Positions 12,301 to 24,300 of a DNA stretch of 64,000 nucleotides are shown in pieces. Both the position numbers and the translations under genes were made by a program. The notes below the pieces were generated by a model. The model made no database searches, was not told the DNA's origin, and worked only from the letters and a program-made list of their open reading frames with translations. This stretch comes from Micropterus salmoides. Lineage: Eukaryota; Chordata; Actinopteri; Centrarchiformes; Centrarchidae. The stretch's first letter is position 1. Each line of letters opens with the position of its first letter. Location of the stretch: assembly GCF_014851395.1 (NCBI RefSeq), contig NW_024041373.1, positions 4,709,429 through 4,773,428 of the forward strand, written 5' to 3'.

Positions 12301-15300
12301 CAACTTACAATCTTCCGCATTACATACCTTTTTCTCATGATTGGATGCACCTGTCTATGAAGTTCAAGGCTTAATGAGCTCACCAAACCAATTGTGTGTT
12401 CCAATTAATCGGTGCTAGGCAATTACAGGTATTCAAATCAACAAAATGACAAGGGTGTCCTAAATATAGATGTGATATTTATGAACCTGTCTACTTTCAT
12501 TTTGATGTATATTGCACATTTTCTGTTCATCCAATAAACCTTATTTCACTACTGAAATATTACTGTGTCTTTCAGTTATTTGATAGCTCAAAATTAAATT
12601 GCTGATCCAAACACCCAATTATTAATAAATAAAAATTGGAAATTGTAAAAGGTGCCTAAACTTTTGCATACAACTGTAGTTCATCAAATAAATAAAATAA
12701 AATAATTGTATTTCAATACATTTGATGTAGAAAAATATTATCTAATATTGTTAATTTCTCTATTTTTTCTTTCATTAGGGGTATGTCTCCTTCTGGTAAC
12801 AATAACAGCTGCCATCTCTTCTCTCTCTCACTCGGCGGTTTGCACCTTCCAAACGTATTAAATACAAATGCTGTTGCACAAATTTCGTTTAGGCTTGTTA
12901 GATCACATTGTGTGTAGTAAATAAATGTATTTACCTTTACAACAGGTGCATTCTGCGTGCACACCGTTAGTAGATGAGCTTACATGTTAATTTGCTGGTG
13001 ATATCAAGTTTGCACACGTTTTTACTCACGCAAACTTTAGTAAATCTGGCCCAAAGTACAATAACAAAGTATTGGTACTTTGTTAGGTTCCACCACTGTG
13101 CTTGTGTCTATGGTCAGCACATTCATGACTGTATGATCAAGGACCTGTCGTGGTTAAGGTGCTTCACATTTTTTGAAAAACTTATTTTATCGACTCAGCT
13201 GATCGGAGTTACGATTTGTGTTACAATAAATGGGCAAGGGACATTATCAATGCATCTTAAAGAAAACTGAGACTATACTGTACAGTAACTCTTTATATTT
13301 GCATACAGCTACCGTAAAACTTTTAAAACAATTAATTGTGAATCCCAAAAAGCTGCCTACTCCATTTACTGGCCTGGTGTGGGAACACATTTTGACAGAT
13401 AAACGCAGGTCTCCATTAAACGCCTGGTCTAGTTTTTATAGAAGTTCTTTGGATGTATAAAACCTCTTAAACCCCGCCGGGTCGCCCGCTTTAGCTGCTT
13501 CTAAGCTGCTTAGATCGTTAATAGAAACATTAATGTTTAAAGGGATGATCAATATGTCAGTGTGGACATGCTGCACATCGTTAGATCGGTTAGATTCTCC
13601 ACAATTCAATCGTTCAGTTCATTTAACGCAAACGAGCCAAAGTCTAATTAATGTAGATTTACCGGTGTAACTGGCATGGTGTAAGAGATGAGAAAACAAA
13701 GGGCCGACTCCTGTTACCTCTGAAGCGCTCGTTAAGTCCGAATGTGTCCGTTCCTTGATGATGTATTTTCCTTTAGTCTGTAAGGGTCCACCGGTCAAAA
13801 GAATCAAAGCAGCTTTTCATGAAAAATGAATCCAAGTCATAATTCCTGTCATGTGAAGTCCGTCGCTCTCTGTCTGCTAACTTCTGCCACACTTCTCTCA
13901 TCCTGCACCCTGTTGTTGGGTATGTTTGTTTTCGTTACGTTGCTGCCTACAAAATAAAAGTGCATAAGCCGTCTGTCGGAGCGGGATCAAATGAATGACG
14001 CGTATTTGATATTATTTGCTAAAATATTTTTTATACAAGTAATATTCATAATAATAATATAATAATAAGCTTTATTTATATAGCACAACAGAGTACAAAG
14101 TGCTTCACAACAAATCACACATAAAATACAAAAACAAATAACCACGTGGGATCTGACAGGGGGGTAAAATACAGAATATAAGAACAATGATCACAATAGA
14201 GTATAACAAATATGTTCAGTAGGACATACATACATTAGGACATTCCAGTATAGAATTCAATTTAAAATCCTGGTTCTTACTTTTAGAGCCCTGCACGGTC
14301 AGGTTCCTTCCTACATCTCTGAGTTGATACAGCTTCATACTCCCACCCGTAGTCTGAGGTCATCAGCTGAGAGGCCGTTAGTGGTTCCCTACACTCATTT
14401 TAAAACCAGAGGGGATCAATCATTCTAAGTAGTGGCATCTAGGCTGGGGAATGCTTTGCCTACCTTTCTACGTTGTGTGAATTCTGTTGATTCTTCTAAA
14501 AAGCAACTGAAGACGCTGCTATTCAAGCAGGCTTTTAGTTAGACGTGGGGTTTTTATGGTTTTTGTTTCTATGTTTTCCATTTTTATTTAAATTTTCTTA
14601 TGCATTGTATTTTACTTTGTTGTATTGTATTACATTTTATTGTGAAAGGTGCTGTACAAATAAACTTTACTTAGTAGAAGATAAGACAAGGAAACAAAGT
14701 GATAAGAACGGTAGGACAGGAATAGTAAAACGAGTGGCAGCTCAGATAAAATCTGGATATGCGTTCCGGTAAAAGTATGTTTTTAAAAGAGATTTGAAAG
14801 AAGAAGCCGACCCTGCCAGCCTAATTTCCTCAGGCAAGTCGTTCCAGAGCCTCGGGGCCCTGACAGCAAATGCTCGGTCACCTTTTGTGTTTAGTCTGGC
14901 TTCAGGAATAGACAAGAGGCCCTTGCCAGAGGATCTTAAATCACAGGAAGACTCATAAAGAGTTAAAATCAGGAGCCAAGCCATGAATAGCCTTAAAAGT
15001 AATGAGTACAATCTTAAAATCAAAACTAAAACAAACAGGGAGCCAGTGCAATGATGCTAAAACAGGGGTGATATGATCATATTTTCTTGTCCTAGTTAAG
15101 AGACGAGCAGCTGAGTTCTGTACAGTCTGTAACCTATTTAGGGTTTTTGGATAAAGGCAAGTGAAGAGGCTGTTGCAATAATCAATGCGTGAGGAGATTA
15201 AAGCATGTATAACAGGTCTGTAACATTTAAAATAGGCCTTATTTTTGTGATATTTCTAAGGTGGCTGGACTGGACAAGTTTGAAATAAATAAACTGTTTT

Positions 15301-18300
15301 CATAGTTGTTTCAGTTTTGTGCAAAAGGAGTTAAAGGCCTGTCCCATATGGACGCCTGTCCCAATTATAGGCAGGGTTAATTCTGTGATTTTAGCAAATA
15401 AAAGCTAAAATGTTTTATGTTATATAAGAAAAATTATACTATATTACTATACACAAAACCTTCCCCCCTTTCATTCCAACCCTCTCATGCTTACATGCTG
15501 TCTCTTGCTCTCCCTTTCTCTTAAATCAGGTGCTGTGGTAGTTTCAGCCAATAGTACATGTGATGTAGTCACTGGGATCCAAAATAACAAGGCAATCCAT
15601 TTGTCTGGAGTGGTTTGGTCTCTGTCCAATGCTGCTTCTCTTTTCTTCACTAGACCACTGCTATTTCATTCTTTCCTCCATCACAGGGACATTGTATCAC
15701 AAAGTAATGCAAGGTAGCATGCAAATCATGCACATACATAGATAATGTAAGAAGTAAACTATTGCAACTGAAATTACAATTCATCCAGAACACAGAATTT
15801 TAAAAAAATTATTAAGATTAAGATTAAATTAGTGTTGACTAGTGTTAAATTAGCTAGTGTAATAACACAAAGCTTCTAAAATAAACAGTTGTATGTGATT
15901 TATTTTGATGTGTTCTCTTATTTGGTAGGCTTCTCTGCCTATTTCTTTTATAATTTCCGTTAAAAGACGAGGGGAAAGTATTACACAAAGTCCCAGGCTT
16001 AGTACCATTTGTTAGAGTTTACTCCGGTGGACGACAGGGTCGCCTCAATACGCCTACGGGTTGTGGGGGGATAACTCTGACTATTGTATGTGCATATGCA
16101 CCAAACAGCAGTTCAGAGAATTCGGCCTTCTTGGAGACCTGAATGGAGTCCTGTATAGGGCTCCAGTACGGTACTCACTTGAACACCGTGGTGGACACCG
16201 GTGGTCGGGAAAGTCATCTGACTGGAGATGGTGGCATTCTAGGATATGTTATCGCAGAGGACTCCGGTAGCAGCTGCCAGACACCGACGGGCCTGAAGGA
16301 CTGCAGCCTGTGCCGTGATGGAGGCAAAGCAGCGGGTGTGGGAGAAGGTCGGCACCAAGGTATTTCTGGAAAACCGTCCGCCACCTCGGAGTTGTTGTGT
16401 ACAGTAGGGTGGGATGCTGTTGACCTCTACTGAGCAGGTAATTGGGCGATCAAAGTAACACTTTGAGCTCCTGAATCCCACTAAAATGCCTTCTATGGCA
16501 GAGGCAGAGCTGGAGGCTGTTGGGGGATCATCGTCAATTTCCCCGGTGGAAGACACTAAGGTAGGCAAAGCCTCGGGGATTGATGAGATCCGTACAGAAA
16601 TGCTAAAAGTTTTGGATGTGGAGGGGATGTCTTGGATGACACGCCTCTTCAACATTTTGTGGAAGTCGGGGACAGTTCCTAAGGAATGGCAATGGTGGTG
16701 GTGGAAAGTGTGTGCCTATTACAGTGGCTAAGTTTACTCCAAGGTGCTGAAGAGGAGGGTCGAGCCTCGGAATGAAGAGGAACAATGCGGATTCTGTCCT
16801 GGTCTTGGAAAAATGGACCAGCTCTTCATTCTCTCAAGGGTCATGGAGGGGGCCTGGGAGTATGCCCATCCAGTTGTGTGTGTTTGTGGATCTAGAGAAG
16901 GCATATGACCTGTACGTCCAAAGTGAGAGTGTGTACCGATTCTCTACCGATAAGTCGGACTTATTCCAGGTGGGCATCCGCCAGGGCTGCGCTTTGCCAC
17001 CAATCCTGTTTGATATTCATGGACTGGATAACGAGGCGTAGTCGTGGTGGGGAGGGGTGATGCTTTTTTCAGATGATGTGGTCCTGACTGCATCAGCGGT
17101 TAGTGACCTTCAGCACTCACTGGATAAGTTTGCAGCAGTTTGAAGTGGCTGGGATGAGGATTAGCACCTCTAAATGTGAGGCCATTGTTCTCAGCAGGAA
17201 ATGGATAGAGTGCTCACTTCAGGTAGGGAAAGAGTCTTTACCCTAAGTGAGGGAGTTCAAGTACCTCGGGCTCTTGTTCACAAGTGAGGGGACAATGGAT
17301 GGGGGGGATTGGCTGGAGAATTGGAGCAGCGGGCAGTATTGCATTTGCTCTGCTGTACCAATGTGACGAAAAGAGAGCTGAACCAGAAGGCAAAGCTCTC
17401 AATCTACTGGTCAATTGTCGTTCCTACCCTCACATATGGCCATGAAGGCTGGGTCGTGACTGAAAGAACTATATTGTGGGTACAAGAGGCCCAAAATGGG
17501 TTTTCTCAGGAGGGTGGCTGGTGTCTCTCTTAGAGATTGGGTGAGAAGCCAAGTCATTCATGAGGAACTCGGAGGAGAGCCGCTGCTGCTTTGTGTCGAA
17601 AGGAGCTACTTTGTGTCGCCTGCTGGAGCTGCTGTCCCCAGGAGCCGAGCCTGGATAAGTGGTTGAAGGCTTGTGGACTTGAACCAGGAACGGAGAGAGA
17701 GATATATATCCAAGCAGCACCCACACAACTCACACCACACTTAATGTTAACAAGATTACTGATCAATATTTATAACAATAACTTTAGTGAATGTGTTGCT
17801 CTCAGGTGGAGGCGGCTAGAAGGAGCATCCTGGCTCTGGCTAAATCTAGAGGCACTATTGACAAACTGGTAGAGGAACTAGTAGAAATCAGTCTGTTAGT
17901 ATAATATGATAGCATTTAATAAAAAGTATATTGTTCATTTAATAGTATACTGTTACAATAGTACAGTAATAGGACAATGTTAAGATATTAAGATTGTGTG
18001 TTAACCCCTCACACTACAGGATCATTTGAGGCAATTATCTGTTCTCACCAGCGTTGGATCTGGAATTCCCCCACGATTGTCGGGAGGGCCGAATTGGCCC
18101 TGGGGTCGGCCCATTTATCCTCTAGTGTGCAGCCAGAATAAAAGTCATGGCTCAGATTGCAACATACAGGTTCAGTCCAAGTCACGCATGCATTTTATGC
18201 CACACCATACAGGCATTTTAAAATGAAGCCAGAATGCAGTTGGTATTTGAACACCGTGGTAATGCTGTGGTGGCAGTGAAGGGGGAAATAATTAAACTGG

Positions 18301-21300
18301 GAGTAGCTGCAGTGCACACCAACAACCACCAGGTGGCACATGCGAGCACATGCAGTCTCTCTTTGTCTCTACTATTTGGCTTGGCAAGCAGATAATGGCT
18401 AAACACAAATGCAACGAAACTCTTTGGGAATGAGTCACAGCCCTCAGTTGTCCAACTGTTCAGTTTTCTGCCTGGCCTGTAAAGTATACTTACACATTAC
18501 ACAGTCTTAATTTCATAATGGACATTTGTGTTATGCTATTTAAAACAACCATTCATCAACATAGTTTAGTAGTTTTAATAATCAAAAATACTAATCTTCT
18601 TTGGTTTGTGGAGGCATACATTGTGTAGTTAAGAGAGTGTTGAGGAAGAAGAAGTCCAGTGATGTAATTCCTGTCCTCTCCTACAGTACATTAAATAGTC
18701 CAGGTGGGAATTACTCAGCTTCTCTATTAGGCACGAAAGTTTGGTTTTATTTTCATCAAACTGAGTTTTGTTGCTTGCTGTGATTCAGAAAAAGGCATAG
18801 GCCTATCTGATGATATTATATGATATTATTTAATGCCATGCCATGACTCTCAAATGATCTTTTTCTGAAATTATAATTTGATACTTCTCCACCATTGCTC
18901 ATAAGCAACCCATTTTACTCTCTAACCTCCTTTCTTCTTATCATGGCTGACTTCTACAGTAATAATACTGGATTGATGTGCATCTTCAATTGAAATACCT
19001 GGTTGTTAAGTAAGGTGGAGTGATTGTCTTATACTGAAAGACATTTTGTTAATGCAAACATGCATATATTTTTGTGTAAATATATTGACATTGAATTACA
19101 TTATTAACATTAAATGATGCCTAAATGAGCTCAGTGTCATTCCTTCATTTAGTCCATACATTTCAGACTGGCAAAACAAATTTCAGTGTCAAAGAGGAAG
19201 AGTACATCAGTTATTAAAAAATAATTGCATAGTGAATCGCAATTGCAATACTGGTAAAAAAAAAAATCACATTTAGATTATTTTCCAAAACTGTTTAACC
19301 ATAGTGTCATCCTGTCAGCTGGGAGCTGAGGCTGTAGTATGACCGGAGGAGGAATGTATGCAGGTTAGGGTACATGGAACATTGTCACTCTCTTGGACGT
19401 TTGTATGGTGCATTATTATACAGCTTCCTCTGAGTTTGGTGGTCCAGAATGTCTCAGTTGCAGCAATGAGTTCCTCCATGTTGTGTGGCTTGGCTTCACA
19501 TCGCACAAAGTCCTTCAGAGCATGCCAGGCAAGTTCACTCGGGTTCAGATCAGGCAACCTAAAGTATTAAATGGAAAAGCCAAGCCTTTGTGCCTTGAAA
19601 ATTACTGATGTAGTGAAAACAGATGTATTATAGACAAATGAAAAGATATTGAGTACTTTTATTCTCATTAAGCTCCTGGAGGTTGTATTTTTATTTAGGC
19701 ACGTTATTGGATGTTTTGAAAAGTACTATGTCTAAATAGATTGCTATTGCTAAACCACAAGTAACGTGGTGTGGTGCAGAGATGGGGACTCCAGACTTTA
19801 GTCGCACACACAGTGACTTCAGACCCGACTTGAGACTCGAGGAGCGGGACTTGTGAACAATGTTTATTTTAGGAAATGTCTGATGAGCTTGCTCCTCTCC
19901 CTCCGTTACCTATAACCTGCCTACGGAACAGGTAGTATCAGCTGCACGCGCGCGGCCACACGTGAGAGAGGACAACAAACACCGGCAGCTGCTGAGCCAT
20001 TCATCATAAACTTTGGCTTTAAAACTTCATACAACAAGACCCAAACAAAGAAGCGCTGAACGCAATATGTGGTGAGTAAACATGTTTAGCTCAGCATTGG
20101 CCATCTAACGTTAGCTTGCTTCAGCTACGACCTACCAGAGGTTTACTCCGACTGTCGTTCGTTATGAAAAGATGAACGAGCGTTTGTTTACTTGCCAAAC
20201 TTGTGGTGGTGGATTAAAGTAATCATTTACGTCCCGCTGGCTGCCATCACCCATACAGTCTATGCCATCACCTTAATTAATTATTGCCGTTGGCTTGAAA
20301 GAGGTTACAGGTTTATTGTTGATCATGTAGCCTTACAGTTTTATTTAGTTATACACTGGTTTGAGAGTCTGCAGCATGTGTTGACTTACAGTAGTTTAAG
20401 CTGTCATTCATTGCATTGCACATTATGATTGTGCTGGGGGATGTGTTGAATTACAGTAGTTTATAAGCTGTCATTAATTGTAAACACATTGTACATTGGC
20501 TGCATGATTGTGCTCTGTAAACGAAAAACAGGTTACAGTTACAAATTCTTTATAGCTATGCAGTGTTATAAGCAGCCTAGACTGAACACAGCAGGTGATA
20601 CAACATTCGTAATAACCACGAGAGACTTGAGACTTGACTTGGACTTGTGCTCAGAGACTTGAGACTTGACTTGGACTCGTGCTCAAGACTTGTGAGCATC
20701 TCTGCTATGGTGAGGTTCAAACCCAGTTCATTCCCTCCTGCTCAATGCAGACTGTGACACTGGCTGGCAACAGAAAAGAAAGGAGAAACCATAGGTGTCA
20801 TATACACTGGGGATATGTCCCCACCACTTTTTGAGAACATTGCTTAAAGTTTTCTGAAAATTAGCTTGCAACAAGGAATGTTAAATAGCAAATAAAAATT
20901 CAATGAGAAAGGTTTACTTGCACAACAGGAAAACATCAAATGCAATGTAAAAATAGAAGAAACAGATCTGCCTTGTCCAAAGCTACAATTCTTTGATGAA
21001 GGTGAAAGGTTTGGCAAAACAGCATTATAATGAAGAAGAGTGGTGCCTTCAAAGGGTGTTCTCCAGGTGTAAATAAAGTTTGTTTGGTACTGACAACAAC
21101 AAATGTCATATTCATCATCATTTCCACTAATCGTGAATCATATCTCACATTGAAATATCTACGGTAATATCAACGGTAATTAGAATTTCAAATGCAAGGT
21201 GATGATCTAATCAGTGTGGTGTTTTGTTGTTCGTTTTTTCAAAGATCATTTTTTCTGGGGTTTTGCATTTATTAGATGGGAACAGCTGAAAAGACAAAGT

Positions 21301-24300
21301 GAGAGAGGTAGGAGATGATGTGCAGCAAAGGCCGCTGCAGTAAGGAATCAGCTTTAGTACATGGTGCACTTGAATTGCAGAATGTTTCTAGAATGTATCT
21401 AGTCCATCCTGTTCAGAGTTGTGTAGTTTAGCTAAGAACTGTGGGGTTACTTGCCTCCAGGCGGGGTAGGCTCTTGGCTCAGCGTCAGCCCTCTGAGAGA
21501 AGGATTCAGCCAGGAACGCAGGGAAAGCTCTGTCAGGCCTCAGAGGCCCTCAGCCTTTCTGCGGTTAGACTGGCACACTTCACAATCTAAATCAAGATAC
21601 AGGGATTTGGAAAGAGAAAACAATCTGTTAATTATCTCACTCTCACGACAGTGTGGGCCTCATCCAAGAGCAATCCAAAGCATGTAGTGGCATGGTGAGG
21701 TGCAACGAGTCCACACGATGGCCACAGGGGATCTGACAGTCACTTTACTTGTAACATAATCCCTACATACATATTTCTCTGGGTTTATCTGTCAGACTTT
21801 GTTCTCTGATCCCCTCTGCTGTGTTTTTACACCTCATTACTCTGTCTTTTATAATGTCTGTTATTAACATTCTTTTTGCACTTATTACCTTTTCACTGTT
21901 CCTACTACATCCCAAACACTGCCCTACAATTCTTTACATCTTTGCCTTCAACCCTCACTTATTTTCTTGCTCTTCTCTTGTCCTACAACTACTTTCTTCT
22001 TCCTTTGCCATCTCCCCATCCATGCTGACCATCCCTCTCCTTTGCTATCCATTTGCTCAGGCCGAGGAGATTGTTCGCAGGGAGTTGGAGAAGAAGGAGA
22101 CGCCCAGTCTGTATTGCCTACTGGGAGACATATTGAGGGACCATCAGTACTATGACCGTGCGTGGGAGCTGTCACGCCAACGCAGCGCCAGAGCCATGCG
22201 CTCCAAAGCCCTGCTGCACCTCCACAACAAGGAGTTCCAGCAGTGTGTCGACTGTTTCGAGCAGTCCCTCAAAATCAACGGCATGCAGGTACAAGCAAAG
22301 TAGTAACGTTGCTGAGAATGAAATGCCACGTTAAGGGTGTGTTCATACTGTTGTTTTTTGAAACATGCACATTTAAAAATTCAAAAACACACAAGACACA
22401 TTCAAAAATCTATGAAAATGTATTCATGTAGTAACAGTTTTGCCTTCGGAGAACAGGAGCCTGCAAATTGGGGTATACAGGAAACCCCCCCACACAGACC
22501 AATAGTTTTCAATTCTCACCCCCAACTGGAGCACTAGCTAGGGGTCATCAGAACCCTGCACCACCAAACATACTAATAAGTGCCTAAGCCAGAGAGAAGG
22601 AACAGAACCACCTGAAGGGGGCACTTACAGCCTGTGGATACCTCAATTGGACCTTTGTGAAGACAGCCACAAGATCCAAGAAGAACAAAACTACAGGAGA
22701 GGAGGAAAAGAAGGTCAAACGCAACAACATTGTGATTCCATACGTGTCTGGAGTATCAGAGAAACTCAGGAGGATTTTCAACAAACATAACATCCCTGTG
22801 TTTTTTAAACCCAAGAACACACTAAGACAGATGCTGGTCCACCCCAAAGACCGCACACCCAAACACAAGAAAAGCAATCTAGTGTATGCGGTCCAATGCA
22901 GTGAGGAATGCACAGACCTGTATATTGGGGAGACTAAACAACCACTACACAAACGCATGGCTCAACACAGAAGGGCCAACTCCTCAGGTCAAGACTCTGC
23001 TGTCTACTTACATCTGAAGGACAGAGGACACTCGTTTGAGGACCACCAGGTGCACATTTTAGACAGAGAAGATGGATGGTTTGAAAGAGGTGTCAAGGAA
23101 GCATCTACACCAGGGTCGAGAAGCCGTCATTGAACAGGGAGGGGGTCTACGCCACCACTTATCCCCCACTTACAATGCTGTCCTTTCATCACTTCCCAGG
23201 AAACTCAACAAACGTAACCTATTGGCCTCAGGTGAAGATACCAACGATGGTCGTTCAGTCTTGGCCACAGGTAGTCTTAACGACTGTAACGACTGTAGTC
23301 ACAGCAACAAGGAACACTAACGAACCAGCAGTATCGATGACCCGGGCCAACGACCCCACTGAGGTTAAATAGCTGAGTTTCCCTGCCAGTCAGTCAGAAC
23401 TGAAGAAGTCCTTTGGATGAGGGACGAAACGTCTTCCAGTAGCTTCAACCAAGTCCAGTTGCCCTTGATTTTAACCTTCCTTGGATAACTATGACCTGAA
23501 TGACAGAAAACCTTCACAGACATACACATAACCTATAAACTACATGGACCTAGCAATTTTTATCTGGACCGGACTGGCTGGGCAAGTACACTGAGCCAAC
23601 AGCACAATAACTAAATTCACCTGTAGGCCTGTCTCAACAGGATTTCCAGCGTACATACACACAGTTAACACTAACAACAGGACAGGTGCCTGGCGGGCTG
23701 TTAGTGATCACTGCAGCTAGCAGGATTTGGTGTAACTGGCATTGGTAACTTTCTTTTTAAAAAATGATGTGTTAGTTGGGTCAGGGGAGGTGACGACGGT
23801 TGGTGCCACTTCCTACACCTGCCTGAAAGTATAGGTTTGGGACCCCAGTCACATAGGCTGTTCCAACATCAAGTGGCCTGTGAGAAAATGTTTTTCCCCA
23901 TAGTTTTTCCCCCACATTGCTGGTAGCAGCCTTGTAGCCCACTAGGTAGGCCAGCCCATCTGGTATTTGCCAGAATTGCCAGTCTGAACCTGCTGTGGAT
24001 TCTTGTTAGAATTTAAATCTGCATCTGTATTTCTTGCAGTTTTTGGAATCTTTCTGGAAATATTTGTGCATGAATTCACTGCTTGGATTGACTTTTATTG
24101 TTTTGTGTGTGTATTGGGACAGCTCGGGGTTTGGTTTTCCCTCGGGTGTGCCTACTTTGCCCTGGAGGGCCATGAAGGAGCTGCCAGGGCTTTCCAGAGG
24201 TGTGTGGGACTAGAACCAGATGTAAGTGCTTACACACACACTCACACACACACACGCAGAACAGAATTTCACTAACACATGAGGTGGAGACAGGTGGTGC

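Larger units (their letters stand above)
8355..12676 (-). mobile_element. Tc1-like transposon (outer), split by an L2 LINE
   Basis: Termini CAGTTGTATGCAAAAG and CTTTTGCATACAACTG are flanked by TA at 8353–8354 and 12677–12678, the expected target duplication. The inverted repeats extend for about 245 bp on each side (to about 8600 and from about 12430). A decayed Tc1 transposase frame lies at 11502–12268 on the minus strand. An L2-type LINE is inserted at 8610–11501, near the 3' end of the transposase. Without the insertion the element would be about 1.4 kb, a normal Tc1 length. Confidence 0.9.
7617..13052. mobile_element. Element bounded by 16-bp inverted repeats, split by a Tc1 insertion
   Basis: GGGCCCGATTTACTAA at 7617–7632 is the inverted complement, with one mismatch, of TTAGTAAATCTGGCCC at 13037–13052. 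The sequence between consists of 7617–8354 and 12677–13052 plus a Tc1 element that carries its own nested insertions. With the Tc1 removed it would be about 1.1 kb. No transposase is visible, so it is likely non-autonomous. The superfamily is not determined; Harbinger-like or similar is a guess. Target duplication is unclear (AA on both sides). Confidence 0.5.

Noticed and set aside
24233..24262. CRISPR-like array in the CA-rich stretch
   Set aside because: It is a simple dinucleotide run with no spacers. No CRISPR array, operon or other prokaryotic feature exists in the window.
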